Positions 63,392 to 64,000 of a DNA stretch of 64,000 nucleotides are shown here, piece by piece; the stretch's first letter is position 1; each line of letters opens with the position of its first letter. The translations under genes and the position numbers were made by a program. Source of the stretch: Flavobacterium gillisiae (GTDB lineage: Bacteria; Bacteroidota; Bacteroidia; Flavobacteriales; Flavobacteriaceae); the NCBI RefSeq assembly GCF_900107635.1, contig NZ_FNRD01000002.1, forward strand, positions 331,585-395,584. Direction: 5' to 3'. The notes under the pieces are model-generated. The model was not told the origin of the DNA, did not search any database, and saw only the letters and a program-made list of their open reading frames with translations.

Positions 63392-64000
63392 TGCTATTGC
63401 TTCTTTCTACGGGGTTTCTGGAAGGAATTTGCAATATCAGTACAAAGATTATTTAAGTGATTTTAAAGCTTGGAAACAAAAGTCGCACGCAAAACAATGG
63501 CTTGTCTTTCCTGAAAACATTGGGAAACGTTTGTCGATAGATGAAACATCCCTCTCCAATGGCGAACTCTATACTATTGTAACCAACAAAGCTGGCAAAG
63601 GCAGAAAAGGGACTATAGTAGCCATGGTTGCTGGAAACAAAGCAGAAACAGTAATTGCTATATTAGAAAAAATACCGCTAAAACTAAGAAATTCTGTTAC
63701 CGAAATAACACTCGATATGGCGGCTAACATGGGGCTTATTGCTAAGAAATGCTTTTCTAATGCAGTAAGAATTACGGATCGATTTCATGTCCAAAAACTA
63801 GCCCTCGAAGCTTTACAAGAAATCAGAATAAAATATAGGTGGCAAGCAATTGATATGGAGAATGAAGCTATTGAAAAAGCTAAAATCTCAAAAACTAAAT
63901 ACGAGCCTATAATACTATCTAACGGCGACACAATTAAGCAATTATTAGCCAGAAGTCGCTACATCTTGTATAAAAACAAATCTAAATGGACACAAAACCA
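63357..64000 (+). CDS. ISAon1 family transposase, DDE catalytic ORF (3' partial)
   Basis: The frame is open from 63357 to the window end, in +1 relation to the upstream ORF. Catalytic segments are RLSIDETSLSNGELYTIVTN (first Asp), EITLDMAANM (second Asp) and ITDRFHVQKLALEALQEIR; the last acidic residue lies beyond the window. There is no early ATG, so expression may use an internal start or a +1 shift after TTTTTTAAAAG. Confidence 0.88.

Larger units (their letters stand above)
63020..64000 (+). mobile_element. ISAon1-like insertion sequence (left part)
   Basis: Two-ORF transposase arrangement as above, truncated by the window edge. The left terminal inverted repeat could not be placed; it lies between 62900 and 63020, so the element starts somewhat before 63020. 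Confidence 0.8.

Noticed and set aside
1..64000. CRISPR arrays, tRNA or rRNA genes
   Set aside because: No regularly spaced 24-40 bp direct repeats and no tRNA-type cloverleaf or rRNA segments were seen by eye in the spacers.

Overview
The window comes from a low-GC member of the Bacteroidota, almost certainly a Flavobacterium-type bacterium. The evidence is AT-rich coding DNA, A-rich leaders instead of Shine-Dalgarno sites, recurring TAnnTTTG (-7 type) promoter motifs, many TTG starts, and family-restricted genes: sprE of type IX secretion/gliding, GLPGLI, DUF4254, DUF4292, DUF5687, a DUF6341/DUF6427-type pair, bactofilin-AtpZ upstream of atp, and an ISAon1 transposase. No rRNA, tRNA or CRISPR array was seen.

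Layout. 1-1482: 3' part of a DUF6909-like protein with a nucleoside-phosphorylase-like end. 1492-13010: a surface-polysaccharide locus (chain-length-like protein, flippase, two GT4 enzymes, two polytopic polymerase/ligase candidates, UDP-xylose synthase, initiating sugar-phosphate transferase, GT2, CapK-like adenylating enzyme); two of its genes run backwards and overlap their neighbours tail to tail. 13163-18226: purD, two small membrane proteins, upp, DUF4254, GT9. 18416-21969: outer-membrane barrel plus GLPGLI pair. 22158-26880: a reductase with plant-type 2Fe-2S domain, then a PadR-controlled ABC exporter operon. 26968-35857: sprE, bactofilin, atpZ-like, then atpB-E-F-H-A-G without atpD/atpC. 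36061-44280: a truncated DUF547 remnant, GNAT, lipoprotein, second flippase, dut, sugar nucleotidyltransferase, TPR protein, DUF4292, EnvC-like protein. 44362-47727: transglutaminase/alpha-E/ATP-grasp operon. 48095-54598: polysaccharide deacetylase and TIM-barrel-like lipoproteins, TonB receptor, cytochrome c, PQQ-type sugar dehydrogenase.

54825-64000 is accessory DNA. It starts with a two-gene operon (Nudix hydrolase followed by an 1147-residue PLD-nuclease/helicase/DUF3427 protein ending in a LexA-like S24 self-cleavage domain). This is the best candidate for a little-described defence or DNA-damage system here. It is followed by two 149-bp direct repeats, similar hairpins and minus-strand ORFs in a decaying gene-poor stretch, a DUF2452 gene with a palindromic operator-like promoter, and an ISAon1 element cut by the window edge.

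Intergenic structure is rich: perfect palindromic terminators of 26, 38 and 51 nt (arms plus loop), a 31-bp MITE-like inverted repeat, and three copies of a short repeat, two of which sit directly before start codons.
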